The translations under genes were made by a program, and so were the position numbers. Shown here piece by piece: positions 1-6,357 of a stretch of DNA of 14,764 bases. Source of the stretch: JBDSLU01 sp039916225 (GTDB lineage: Bacteria; Acidobacteriota; Vicinamibacteria; Vicinamibacterales; Vicinamibacteraceae); NCBI GenBank assembly GCA_039916225.1, contig JBDSLU010000208.1, forward strand, positions 1 to 14,764, written 5' to 3'. The notes beneath the pieces were generated by a model. It saw only the letters and a list, made by a program, of their open reading frames with translations. It made no database searches and was not told the DNA's origin. The stretch's first letter is position 1; each line of letters opens with the position of its first letter.

Positions 1-1
1 G

Positions 2-142
2 AGCGAGGACGGCCTGTCGGCGGTGCTGCACGCCGACGTGCAGTACCAGTACGGCTTCAAGCGCGGTGACCCGCAGACACCATCGCTCCGGATCGCGTGG
101 CGGATGCGCAAGACACCGGCCGGCTGGATCGCCGACAAGTAG
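2..142 (+). CDS. C-terminal fragment of an unidentified protein (5' end outside window)
   Basis: The frame is open from the window edge to a TAG at 140-142 and encodes 46 residues ending in RMRKTPAGWIADK. The pattern of a beta-rich stretch (VLHADVQYQYGF), then a Trp-containing strand (LRIAWRMRKTPAGWIAD), resembles the last strands of small cone-fold or lipoprotein domains. It is too short to assign a family. It converges on the MFS transporter gene, whose stop lies 23 bp away. I see no strong hairpin terminator in the gap. Codon use is GC-rich like the neighbours. That this is a real gene is likely but not certain; its function is unknown. Confidence 0.5.
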   Translation, partial: SEDGLSAVLHADVQYQYGFKRGDPQTPSLRIAWRMRKTPAGWIADK

Positions 143-165
143 GGCAGTCGGCGTGCTGCGGCGCG

Positions 166-1485
166 TCAGCGTTCAGCGGCCCGGCGCCCGGCGTCGATGT
201 CGACCGTGACGAGCAGCGCGCCGCCAGCCACGAAGAACAGGATCACCGACAGGATCGCGGCGCGATTCGAGTGGGTGAGGGCGACCGCCGCCGAGAAGAG
301 CAGCGGTCCGAAGACCCCGGCGAACTTCTCGAACACCGCGAAGAAGCCGAAGAACTCGGCGGTCCGATCCTTCGGAATCAGGCTGGCGAACACCGAACGG
401 CTCAGCGCCTGGCTGCCGCCCTGCACCAGGCCGACGAGCGCGGCGAGCACCATGAAGTCGCGCGCCGTGGTCATGCGGAACGCCAGCACGCTGATCACCG
501 TGTAGAGCACCAGCGAGCCGAGGATGGCCGGCTTGGCGCCGATCTTCGCCGCCACGGCGCCGAACAGGAACGCCGCCGGCACCCCGATGAACTGCACCAG
601 CAGCAAGGCGCCGATCAGGCTGCCCTGATCGATGCCGACCTGCGTGCCATAGAGCGTCGCCATGCGGATGATGGTGCCGATGCCGTCGTTGTAGAGCATG
701 AACGCGACCAGCATCGTGAAGGCGTGCCGGTAGCGGCGCAGCTCGCGCAGCGTGTTGGCGAGGCGCCGGATGGCCGCGCCGATCGAGGCATCCGCGGCCG
801 TGGCGGGATCGACGGGCGGCTCGGGGACGCGCCGCAGGATCGGCACCGAGAACACCGCCCACCACACCGCGACGCTGACGAACGCGGCCCGGGTCGCCGT
901 CCCGGCGTCCGGAAACCCGAACCACGCCGGCCGCTGGATCCACGCCAGATTGATGGCCAGCAGCACGCCGCCGCCGAGATAACCGAGCGCGTAGCCGGCC
1001 GACGACACGCGATCGAGCTCCTCCGGCCGCGCGATGTGCGGCAGCAGTGCGTCGTAGAAGGTCATCGATCCGTAGATGCCGATGTTGCCCAGCATGAACA
1101 GCCCCAGCGCCAGCATCCAGTCGCCGCGGCCGACCAGGCCGAGGCCGGCGGTGGCGACGATGCCGATACCCGCGAACACGGCGAGCAGGCGCTTCTTGCG
1201 GCCGGTGGCGTCGGCGAGCGCGCCGAGGATCGGCGACAGCACCGCGGTCGCCGTCAGGGCGATGGTGGTGGCGATGCCGAAGCGGAACGTCGCGGTGGCA
1301 TCGGGGACGCCGTCGGCGGCCACCTTGGCGTAGTAGATCGGGAAGACCGCGGCGACCACCGTGGTCATGAACGCGGAGTTGGCCCAGTCGTACCACGCCC
1401 AGGCCCGCAGTTCGGGCCGGTGCAGGCCGAGGCGGTGAAGCAGCGTTCGATTGGGAGTTGGAAGTTGGGAGTTGGGAGTTGACAC
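166..1485 (-). CDS. MFS transporter, UMF1 / Atg22-like family
   Basis: Predicted 12-helix inner-membrane permease of about 440 residues. The first helix carries YDWANSAF followed by TTVVAAVFPIYYAKVA, the signature start of UMF1/Atg22-type major facilitator proteins. Cytoplasmic loop 2-3 has GALADATGRKKRL, the MFS loop motif. Hydrophobic segments continue to the C-terminus (LFFVAGGALLVTV), and the length is normal. The substrate is unknown; the yeast homologue exports vacuolar amino acids, but bacterial members are mostly uncharacterised. The start is uncertain. A GTG at 1516-1518 would overlap the ATPase gene by 25 bp; the GTG at 1483-1485 chosen here starts just after the ATPase stop. Either start translates a heptamer repeat into STPNSQLPTPN, which is probably not part of the fold. 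No clear ribosome-binding site precedes either start. It is probably co-transcribed with the ATPase upstream. Confidence 0.85.
   Translation of the reverse strand: MSTPNSQLPTPNRTLLHRLGLHRPELRAWAWYDWANSAFMTTVVAAVFPIYYAKVAADGVPDATATFRFGIATTIALTATAVLSPILGALADATGRKKRLLAVFAGIGIVATAGLGLVGRGDWMLALGLFMLGNIGIYGSMTFYDALLPHIARPEELDRVSSAGYALGYLGGGVLLAINLAWIQRPAWFGFPDAGTATRAAFVSVAVWWAVFSVPILRRVPEPPVDPATAADASIGAAIRRLANTLRELRRYRHAFTMLVAFMLYNDGIGTIIRMATLYGTQVGIDQGSLIGALLLVQFIGVPAAFLFGAVAAKIGAKPAILGSLVLYTVISVLAFRMTTARDFMVLAALVGLVQGGSQALSRSVFASLIPKDRTAEFFGFFAVFEKFAGVFGPLLFSAAVALTHSNRAAILSVILFFVAGGALLVTVDIDAGRRAAER
1451..1481. repeat. Heptamer tandem repeat (TTGGGAG)n at a gene junction
   Basis: Four 7-bp units in a row (TTGGGAG, TTGGAAG, TTGGGAG, TTGGGAG) plus a trailing TTG. 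One unit differs by one base. The array lies just inside the predicted 5' end of the MFS transporter gene, 12 bp beyond the ATPase stop codon. On the coding strand it reads as repeated AACTCCC. It resembles the short tandemly repeated heptamers known from intergenic spacers of cyanobacteria and some other bacteria; that comparison is from general knowledge. Confidence 0.9.
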
Positions 1486-1493
1486 GTTCGGTC

Positions 1494-2639
1494 TTAGAAC
1501 GTCCGCCTGGCCACCCACTCGCGCAGCAACGAGTCGACGACGACGTAGCGGCCGTCCGGCTCGCGGGCGACCACATCCTGGCGCATCAGCGCAGCCAGGG
1601 CGGTCTGGACGCTGGAGGCGCCGCCGAGGCGATGGCGATGCCTGGTCTCGGTGGCCAGGAGCTCCAGGCCCTGCTCGAGGACGACGGCGCGCAGCGCCGC
1701 GCGCTGGCCGAGGGTGAGGCGCAGCCAGGTCGCCTCGAACAGCATCTGCTGCTCGCCGAGCAGGCGGTGCAGCGTGGCGTGGAGATCCTCGAGCGTGACG
1801 GTGCGGCGCTTGAGCGTCGCGGCGCGATCCCAGGTCTCGTGGGCGAGGCGCTGGACGTCGTAGGGCAGGTTGCCGGCCAGATCGACGATGGCCTCGCCGA
1901 GGCCGGCTTCGGGCTTGAGCCCGGTCGAGGCGAAACGCGCCTCGAGGAAGGCGGCGAACTCGTCGGCCGGAATCCGCTCGAGCCGCATGACCGGACCGGC
2001 CTTGTAGAACGGCCGCTTCATCCCGACCATCTGTTCCATCAGGCTGGGCTCGGATCCGGCGAACACGTAGCCGACCTGACGCTGCTGCTGCACCGCGGCG
2101 CGCAGCGCGTGCTCGACCTGGCCGTTGTCGAAGGCGGTCACGGCCTGGAACTCGTCGAGGGCAATGACGATCTGGCGGCGCAGCCGCTCGGCCATCAGCC
2201 CGGGCAGCGCGAAGACTTCCTCGGCCAGGCGGCTGGCGTCACGCGGCGTGCGCACGGTGGGAAAGGACACCGCCAGCGCGGCACCGGCCGGACCCGTTTC
2301 GAGTCGCACGTCCGGCCGCGAGGCCGGGAACAGCTCGCGCAGCCAGCCGCGCGCGTTCTCGGCTTTCGTCTCGAGCGCGAGCAGGGCGCGGGCGTAGCCT
2401 TCGAGGAAGGCGACATAGGAGCTGAAGCTGCTGACCGTCAGCTCCAGCGTCAGGATCCGCTTGCGCGCGAGCTGGGCCAAGGCTTGCCGCACCAGCGACG
2501 ACTTGCCGTAGCGGCGCGGCGAGATCAGGAACACCTTCTGGCCCTCGGCCAGATCGGTGACCAGACGGTCGAGCTCGACGACGCGGTCGGCGAACGCCTC
2601 GAGCGGCACGATCTCGCCGTAGACGAAGGGGTTCTTCAT
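1494..2639 (-). CDS. AAA-type P-loop ATPase with C-terminal winged-helix-like region
   Basis: 381-residue cytosolic ATPase resembling the 'ATPase domain predominantly from Archaea' (ATPase_2) group of STAND-like P-loop proteins. The N-terminus MKNPFVYGEIVPLEAFADR is the typical entry to the fold. The P-loop is SPRRYGKSSL (residues 40-49), with Ser in place of the first Gly, a common variant here. Walker B is RQIVIALDEFQ, with D162-E163. A sensor-like YVFAGSEPSLM follows near residue 190. Residues from about 300 to 381 contain a helical winged-helix-like segment (AALAALMRQDVVAREPDGRYVVVDSLLREWV). The partner and biological role are unknown. The ATG start is clear because the frame is short upstream, but there is no purine-rich Shine-Dalgarno before it. 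Upstream lies a 41-bp inverted repeat, so it probably has its own regulated promoter rather than belonging to the his operon. Confidence 0.85.
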   Translation of the reverse strand: MKNPFVYGEIVPLEAFADRVVELDRLVTDLAEGQKVFLISPRRYGKSSLVRQALAQLARKRILTLELTVSSFSSYVAFLEGYARALLALETKAENARGWLRELFPASRPDVRLETGPAGAALAVSFPTVRTPRDASRLAEEVFALPGLMAERLRRQIVIALDEFQAVTAFDNGQVEHALRAAVQQQRQVGYVFAGSEPSLMEQMVGMKRPFYKAGPVMRLERIPADEFAAFLEARFASTGLKPEAGLGEAIVDLAGNLPYDVQRLAHETWDRAATLKRRTVTLEDLHATLHRLLGEQQMLFEATWLRLTLGQRAALRAVVLEQGLELLATETRHRHRLGGASSVQTALAALMRQDVVAREPDGRYVVVDSLLREWVARRTF

Positions 2640-2642
2640 TGC

Positions 2643-2683
2643 ATTACGTCGATCGACGTCATCATAACGCCGATCGACGTAAT
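2643..2683 (-). promoter_or_regulatory. Inverted-repeat operator overlapping a candidate -10 of the ATPase gene
   Basis: A perfect 13-bp inverted repeat, ATTACGTCGATCG at 2643-2655 and CGATCGACGTAAT at 2671-2683, flanks a 15-bp centre that is itself partly symmetric. The left arm also contains a perfect 14-bp palindrome, ACGTCGATCGACGT (2646-2659); the right arm has a copy of it with one mismatch. On the minus strand the centre holds TATGAT (2661-2666), a good -10 hexamer. The -35 is poor (TTACGG at a 20-bp spacing). Transcription would start about 15 nt before the ATG. This looks like two adjacent dimer sites over a promoter; the regulator is unknown. Confidence 0.55.
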
Positions 2684-2742
2684 CGACCGTAAGCCACGTC
2701 AGCCGAGCTGAGCCGGCGTCGGTGGAGAACCGCGACGTTGCG

Positions 2743-5181
2743 TCAAGCGCCTGGCGGTGGTGAGGGCGCGCTGGGATTGGGCAGCGCCTCCCCCGGCACG
2801 GCTTCGACCGGGACTTCCGCCGCCGATTCCGGCCGCACCACCCACTGGGCGTAGGTGGTCCAGTCGGTGCGCTCCTGCGGCAGCCACGGCAAGGGCCGGC
2901 GGCCGTCGCTGCCGGGCAGGGCCCAGGATCCGATCGTCACCGCGGCCGAGGCCAGCGACGGGGCGGCGGCGGCGGGCATCCGCACGCGGAACGTCATGCC
3001 CTCCGGCGGAATGGCCAGATAGGTCGCGCACCAGCTCGCCCGGCACTGCGCGCCGACCGGCGTGGCGCGGACCGGCACGATCGCCGTCGGCAGGTGCAGC
3101 GTCGCGCCGAGGCCTTCCCGCTGCGGCGTGACCGCCACCTCGTAGTCGATCTGACCCGGCGAATCAGCGGCCGGAACGATCCGCGCGACGACCCGTGCCG
3201 GTGCCGGCGTCGCCTCGCCCTGCCGCCGGTAGCGGAACGCGCCCGACGCGGCGCCGACCGTCACCGAGGCGGGGATCGGCGTGCCGCGCTCGACGGGGCG
3301 CCAGCGGGCCGCCTGGTCCGCGCTGTGGGCGAGATCGAGGCCCGGCTCGTTGCCGGCGACCTCCCACCACGCCTGGCCGGTCAGCGTGTCGTGCACGTAG
3401 ACCACCGAGCGCCGCGCCGGCCGCTCGGGCGTATAGGCCGGGGCCATGTAGGCGAGGCCCAGCGTCAGGGCGAAGGCGGCGAGCAGGGCACCGCCCATCG
3501 AGCCGTGGCCGCGGCGGCCTTCGACGAACCCGATCAGCGCGGCCGCCACCGGCGGCACGATCATCACGCCGACGAAGGCGACGAACAGCGGCAGCACCCA
3601 GACCGGCGTCACGATGGGCAGCCGGCCCAGGACGGCCACCAGGAACTCGTAGAGGCGGACGCCGTCGCCCAGGAACAGCAGCGCGGTGACGGCCAGCACC
3701 AGCACCGACGCGCCCCGCATCCATGCGGTGCGGCCGGGCGGGACGACGGCGAGCGCCGCGCCGGCGAGCGCCAGGCTCACCGCCCATATCGGCGAGGCCA
3801 GCGGCGCCTTCACCTCGAAGAACGCGGTGATCAGGCCCCACACCGGCAGGGTCAGGGCCCACACGCTGGCGGGCTCGCGGATGTAACGGACCCGCTCGGG
3901 CGACAGCAGTGCCACGCGGGTCAGCAGCCACGGCCCGAGCGCGCCGCTGACGGCGATCAGCGCCAGCGTCCGCATCGGCGAGGCGTACCACGGATGGTGC
4001 ACGGCGCTCGAGGTGACGAGCAGCCACGACGCCCCGACCATGGCGCCGATCGCGGCGGCCAGTGACAGCACGCCCCAGAGCGCCGTGGCGATGAAGCGGA
4101 TCGCGTCGCCGGCGGCGAGGTAGCGCACGATCCGGATCCACGCGACCAGGCCGAGCCCGATGGCGAGGATGGCGAGGAGCATGCCCTGCCAGTCGGCGAG
4201 GATGATCACGGTGCTCTCGCCGACCGAGGCGAAGCGGACGTCGCGATCGGCGGTCTGACGATCCAGGGCGTCCATCGCCCGCATCGTCGTGACCGTCGTC
4301 TCGCCCATGTGCAGGAGCGTGGCCGACGACACGCGATCGGCGGTGTCGCGCGACGTGTGGTAGGTGTGGCTGTTGCCGACCGGCGCGAAGTTCAGGCCGG
4401 GGATGCCGGCGGCCTTCAGGATGCTGAAGTCGGTGTCGTTGGGCAGGCGCTTGTAGATCTCGAGGACGTAGGAGGCGCCGTGCGGATGCGGGGCGGCGCC
4501 GGCCCAGGCGCGGATCAGCGCCTCGTTGCCAGGGCCCGACTCGAACAGGATCGCCGGGCCGGTCGATCCGGTCGACTCGAGGTTGACGTAGCCCTTGAGC
4601 CGCGCCCGCAGCTCGGCGTCGGTCATCGCGCCGACCGCGCCCATCAGCCCGAACTCCTCGCCGTCGGTGAGCAGCACGACCAGCGTGTGGCGGAGGGCCG
4701 GGGCCGCGGCGAGCAGGCGCGCGGCCTCGAGCGCGACGGCGGTGCCGATGCCGTCGTCCATCGCACCGGGCGCGACGGCGACCGAGTCGTAGTGGGCGAC
4801 GAGGGCGATGGCATCCTGGCGCGAGCCCGCTCGCGTCGCCACGATGTTGCTGACGCGCATGGTGCGCCCGTACTCGGGCCGCGACGCGTCGACGGTCTGG
4901 GTGCGGACGTCGAAGCCGTAGAGGCGCAGTTGATCGATGAGGTAGGCGCGCGCCGCGACGTTGGCCGCCGATCCGGTCGGCCGCGGCCCGGCGTTGGTCA
5001 GCCGATCGAGATGGGCGCGGGCGTTGTCGACGCGGAACGGGACGACGCTCTGTCGGGAGCACCCTGCCAGCGAGACGAGCGGCAGGAGCAGCGCGCCGAG
5101 CGCGACCAGGGCGAGCGGCCACCCGCGGCGGCTCTGTCGCGAGGGGAAGAGCCTGCCGGGGAGGGCTGCACGCGTAGTCAT
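2743..5181 (-). CDS. M28 family zinc peptidase, lipoprotein/multi-pass membrane, ERMP1-like
   Basis: 812 residues. The N-terminus has an Arg-rich stretch, a hydrophobic segment and a lipobox ending LAGC (Cys41), so export with lipid anchoring is likely. Residues about 50-310 form an M28 aminopeptidase domain. Putative zinc ligands and catalytic residues are visible: His130 in AHYDS, bridging Asp142 in GAMDDG, Glu175-Glu176 in DGEE, Glu202 in NLES and His275 in YHTS. Residues about 320-590 hold roughly seven or eight membrane helices. The last ~220 residues are a soluble, probably beta-rich domain. This layout matches bacterial relatives of ER metallopeptidase 1. The active site is predicted to face the periplasm and cleave N-terminal amino acids from peptides. 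It starts 7 bp after the hisA stop and is probably the last gene of the his transcript. A metabolic link to histidine is not shown. Confidence 0.88.
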   Translation of the reverse strand: MTTRAALPGRLFPSRQSRRGWPLALVALGALLLPLVSLAGCSRQSVVPFRVDNARAHLDRLTNAGPRPTGSAANVAARAYLIDQLRLYGFDVRTQTVDASRPEYGRTMRVSNIVATRAGSRQDAIALVAHYDSVAVAPGAMDDGIGTAVALEAARLLAAAPALRHTLVVLLTDGEEFGLMGAVGAMTDAELRARLKGYVNLESTGSTGPAILFESGPGNEALIRAWAGAAPHPHGASYVLEIYKRLPNDTDFSILKAAGIPGLNFAPVGNSHTYHTSRDTADRVSSATLLHMGETTVTTMRAMDALDRQTADRDVRFASVGESTVIILADWQGMLLAILAIGLGLVAWIRIVRYLAAGDAIRFIATALWGVLSLAAAIGAMVGASWLLVTSSAVHHPWYASPMRTLALIAVSGALGPWLLTRVALLSPERVRYIREPASVWALTLPVWGLITAFFEVKAPLASPIWAVSLALAGAALAVVPPGRTAWMRGASVLVLAVTALLFLGDGVRLYEFLVAVLGRLPIVTPVWVLPLFVAFVGVMIVPPVAAALIGFVEGRRGHGSMGGALLAAFALTLGLAYMAPAYTPERPARRSVVYVHDTLTGQAWWEVAGNEPGLDLAHSADQAARWRPVERGTPIPASVTVGAASGAFRYRRQGEATPAPARVVARIVPAADSPGQIDYEVAVTPQREGLGATLHLPTAIVPVRATPVGAQCRASWCATYLAIPPEGMTFRVRMPAAAAPSLASAAVTIGSWALPGSDGRRPLPWLPQERTDWTTYAQWVVRPESAAEVPVEAVPGEALPNPSAPSPPPGA

Positions 5182-5188
5182 GGTGGAC

Positions 5189-5899
5189 TCAGGCTCGAGG
5201 ACTCGCGGGCTGCAGGGCGGGATCGTCGAGCGAGAGCGCGCCTGTGTAGACGGCCATGCCGACGACGGCGTCGATGCCGAGCGCGTCGAGCGCCAGGATT
5301 TCCTCGCGGGTGCGGATGCCGCCAGCGGCCGTCAGCGACTTGGCGGTCGCGGCGCGCACGGCGCGCACGGCGTCCATGTCGATGCCCTGCATCAAGCCCT
5401 CGGTGTCGACGTGGGTATAGAGGAAGCCGCCGCAGAACGGTTCGAGCTCGTGGACCGCTTCGACCGCGGTGAGGGCGGTCGCCTCGGTCCAGCCGCGGAT
5501 CACCACCTTGCCGCCGGCGCTGTCGACGGCGGCGATGACGCGCTCCATGCCGATCGCATTGGCCAGCGCGCGCGCGAACGCCAGATCGACGCGGCCGTGC
5601 ATGAACATCGCCGAGCTGACGATGACCTGGCGGGCTCCGGCCGCGACCAGTGCTTCGGCCCGGGCGATGGTGCGGACACCGCCGCCGACCCGGCACGGCA
5701 ACTCACCGCAGATGCGTTGGACGATGGCGTCGTTGGCGCCGGTCTCGAGCGCGCCGTCGAGGTCGATGAGCTGGACGACGGGATAGGGCGCGAACTTCCG
5801 CACCCAGGCGTCGATGTCGTCCGAGGCCAGCGCCAGCCGCTTGCCCTGTACCAACTGGACGACTTGGCCGCCCTTCAGATCGATTGCAGGAATGAACAT
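5189..5899 (-). CDS. hisA: HisA, ProFAR isomerase (divergent type)
   Basis: 236-residue (beta/alpha)8 barrel that isomerises ProFAR to PRFAR, the fourth step of histidine synthesis. The start ATG (5897-5899) gives MFIPAIDLKGG, the expected first strand. Catalytic acid/base residues are Asp7 and Asp126 (AAVDSAGG). Phosphate-binding loops are VGGG (71-74) and AAGGI (191-195). The frame stays open far upstream, but those residues are a shadow of the DUF3052 gene. The barrel is unusual: canonical HisA has a TDISRDGT-type strand-6 loop, whereas here it reads YTHVDTEGLMQGID (161-174), closer to the yeast HIS6 pattern. The N-terminal phosphate region is also divergent. Function is still strongly supported by the operon and both catalytic Asp. 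The upstream gap is 41 bp with no good ribosome-binding site. Confidence 0.93.
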   Translation of the reverse strand: MFIPAIDLKGGQVVQLVQGKRLALASDDIDAWVRKFAPYPVVQLIDLDGALETGANDAIVQRICGELPCRVGGGVRTIARAEALVAAGARQVIVSSAMFMHGRVDLAFARALANAIGMERVIAAVDSAGGKVVIRGWTEATALTAVEAVHELEPFCGGFLYTHVDTEGLMQGIDMDAVRAVRAATAKSLTAAGGIRTREEILALDALGIDAVVGMAVYTGALSLDDPALQPASPRA

Positions 5900-5940
5900 G
5901 TGCTGGCCGATTCTAGCAGCCGCCCGCGCTGCCAGCCGGC

Positions 5941-6351
5941 CTAGCGCAGGGTCTTCCGAACGACCAGTTTGAGGCCGGACCAGGTGGCGTCCACGGCGCA
6001 CACCTTGACGTCCACGAACCCGAGCGGCAGGGCCATGTCCCGCACGGTGTCCTCGGTCACTTCGCTGGTCACGCCGGCCGCCTTCTTGGGCCACGACACC
6101 CAGACGATGGCCTCGCTGCCGAGCCCCGCCCGGGCGCGATCCAGCACCTCTTCGAGGCGGTCCTTCGTCGTCACGAAGGCGTGCAGGAACTCGACGTCCC
6201 GGGTCAGCCGGGTGGCAAAGGCCACTTTCTTGCCGACCGGCGCGATCAGCGTCGCGTAGTCCATCGGCGCGTCGACGACGTGGAGCGTCATGCCAGGCTT
6301 GATGCCCAGCTTCTGCGGCAGCGGCGTTCCCGAATACCCGGCAGTGGCCAT
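5941..6351 (-). CDS. DUF3052 family protein
   Basis: 136-residue small soluble protein. It begins MATAGYSGTPLPQKLGIKPG and ends VDVKVCAVDATWSGLKLVVRK, with an internal VWVSWPKKAAGV; I recognise these as the conserved blocks of the DUF3052 family. The family has no established biochemical function that I know of. A strong GGGAGG Shine-Dalgarno precedes the ATG, overlapping the end of hisHF (stop at 6358-6360, a 6-bp gap), so it is probably translated from the same his transcript. It lies between hisHF and hisA, which act on consecutive intermediates. There is no signal peptide, membrane segment or obvious catalytic motif. The assignment to the family is firm; any role in histidine synthesis is speculation. 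Confidence 0.9.
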   Translation of the reverse strand: MATAGYSGTPLPQKLGIKPGMTLHVVDAPMDYATLIAPVGKKVAFATRLTRDVEFLHAFVTTKDRLEEVLDRARAGLGSEAIVWVSWPKKAAGVTSEVTEDTVRDMALPLGFVDVKVCAVDATWSGLKLVVRKTLR

Positions 6352-6357
6352 GCGGCG

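Noticed and set aside
97..1482. 461-codon + strand open frame opposite the MFS transporter
   Set aside because: Its composition is Arg/Gly/Asp/Glu/His-rich low-complexity, as expected of an antisense frame in GC-rich DNA, and the opposite strand encodes a recognisable transporter.
1458..2711. 417-codon + strand open frame opposite the ATPase
   Set aside because: The minus strand has clear Walker motifs; this frame has no domain signature and is the antisense shadow.
5900..5940. Possible hairpin between DUF3052 and hisA as a terminator
   Set aside because: Only 5-6 bp inverted repeats (GCAGC/GCTGC, GCTGGC/GCCAGC) and no U tract; more likely chance in GC-rich DNA.
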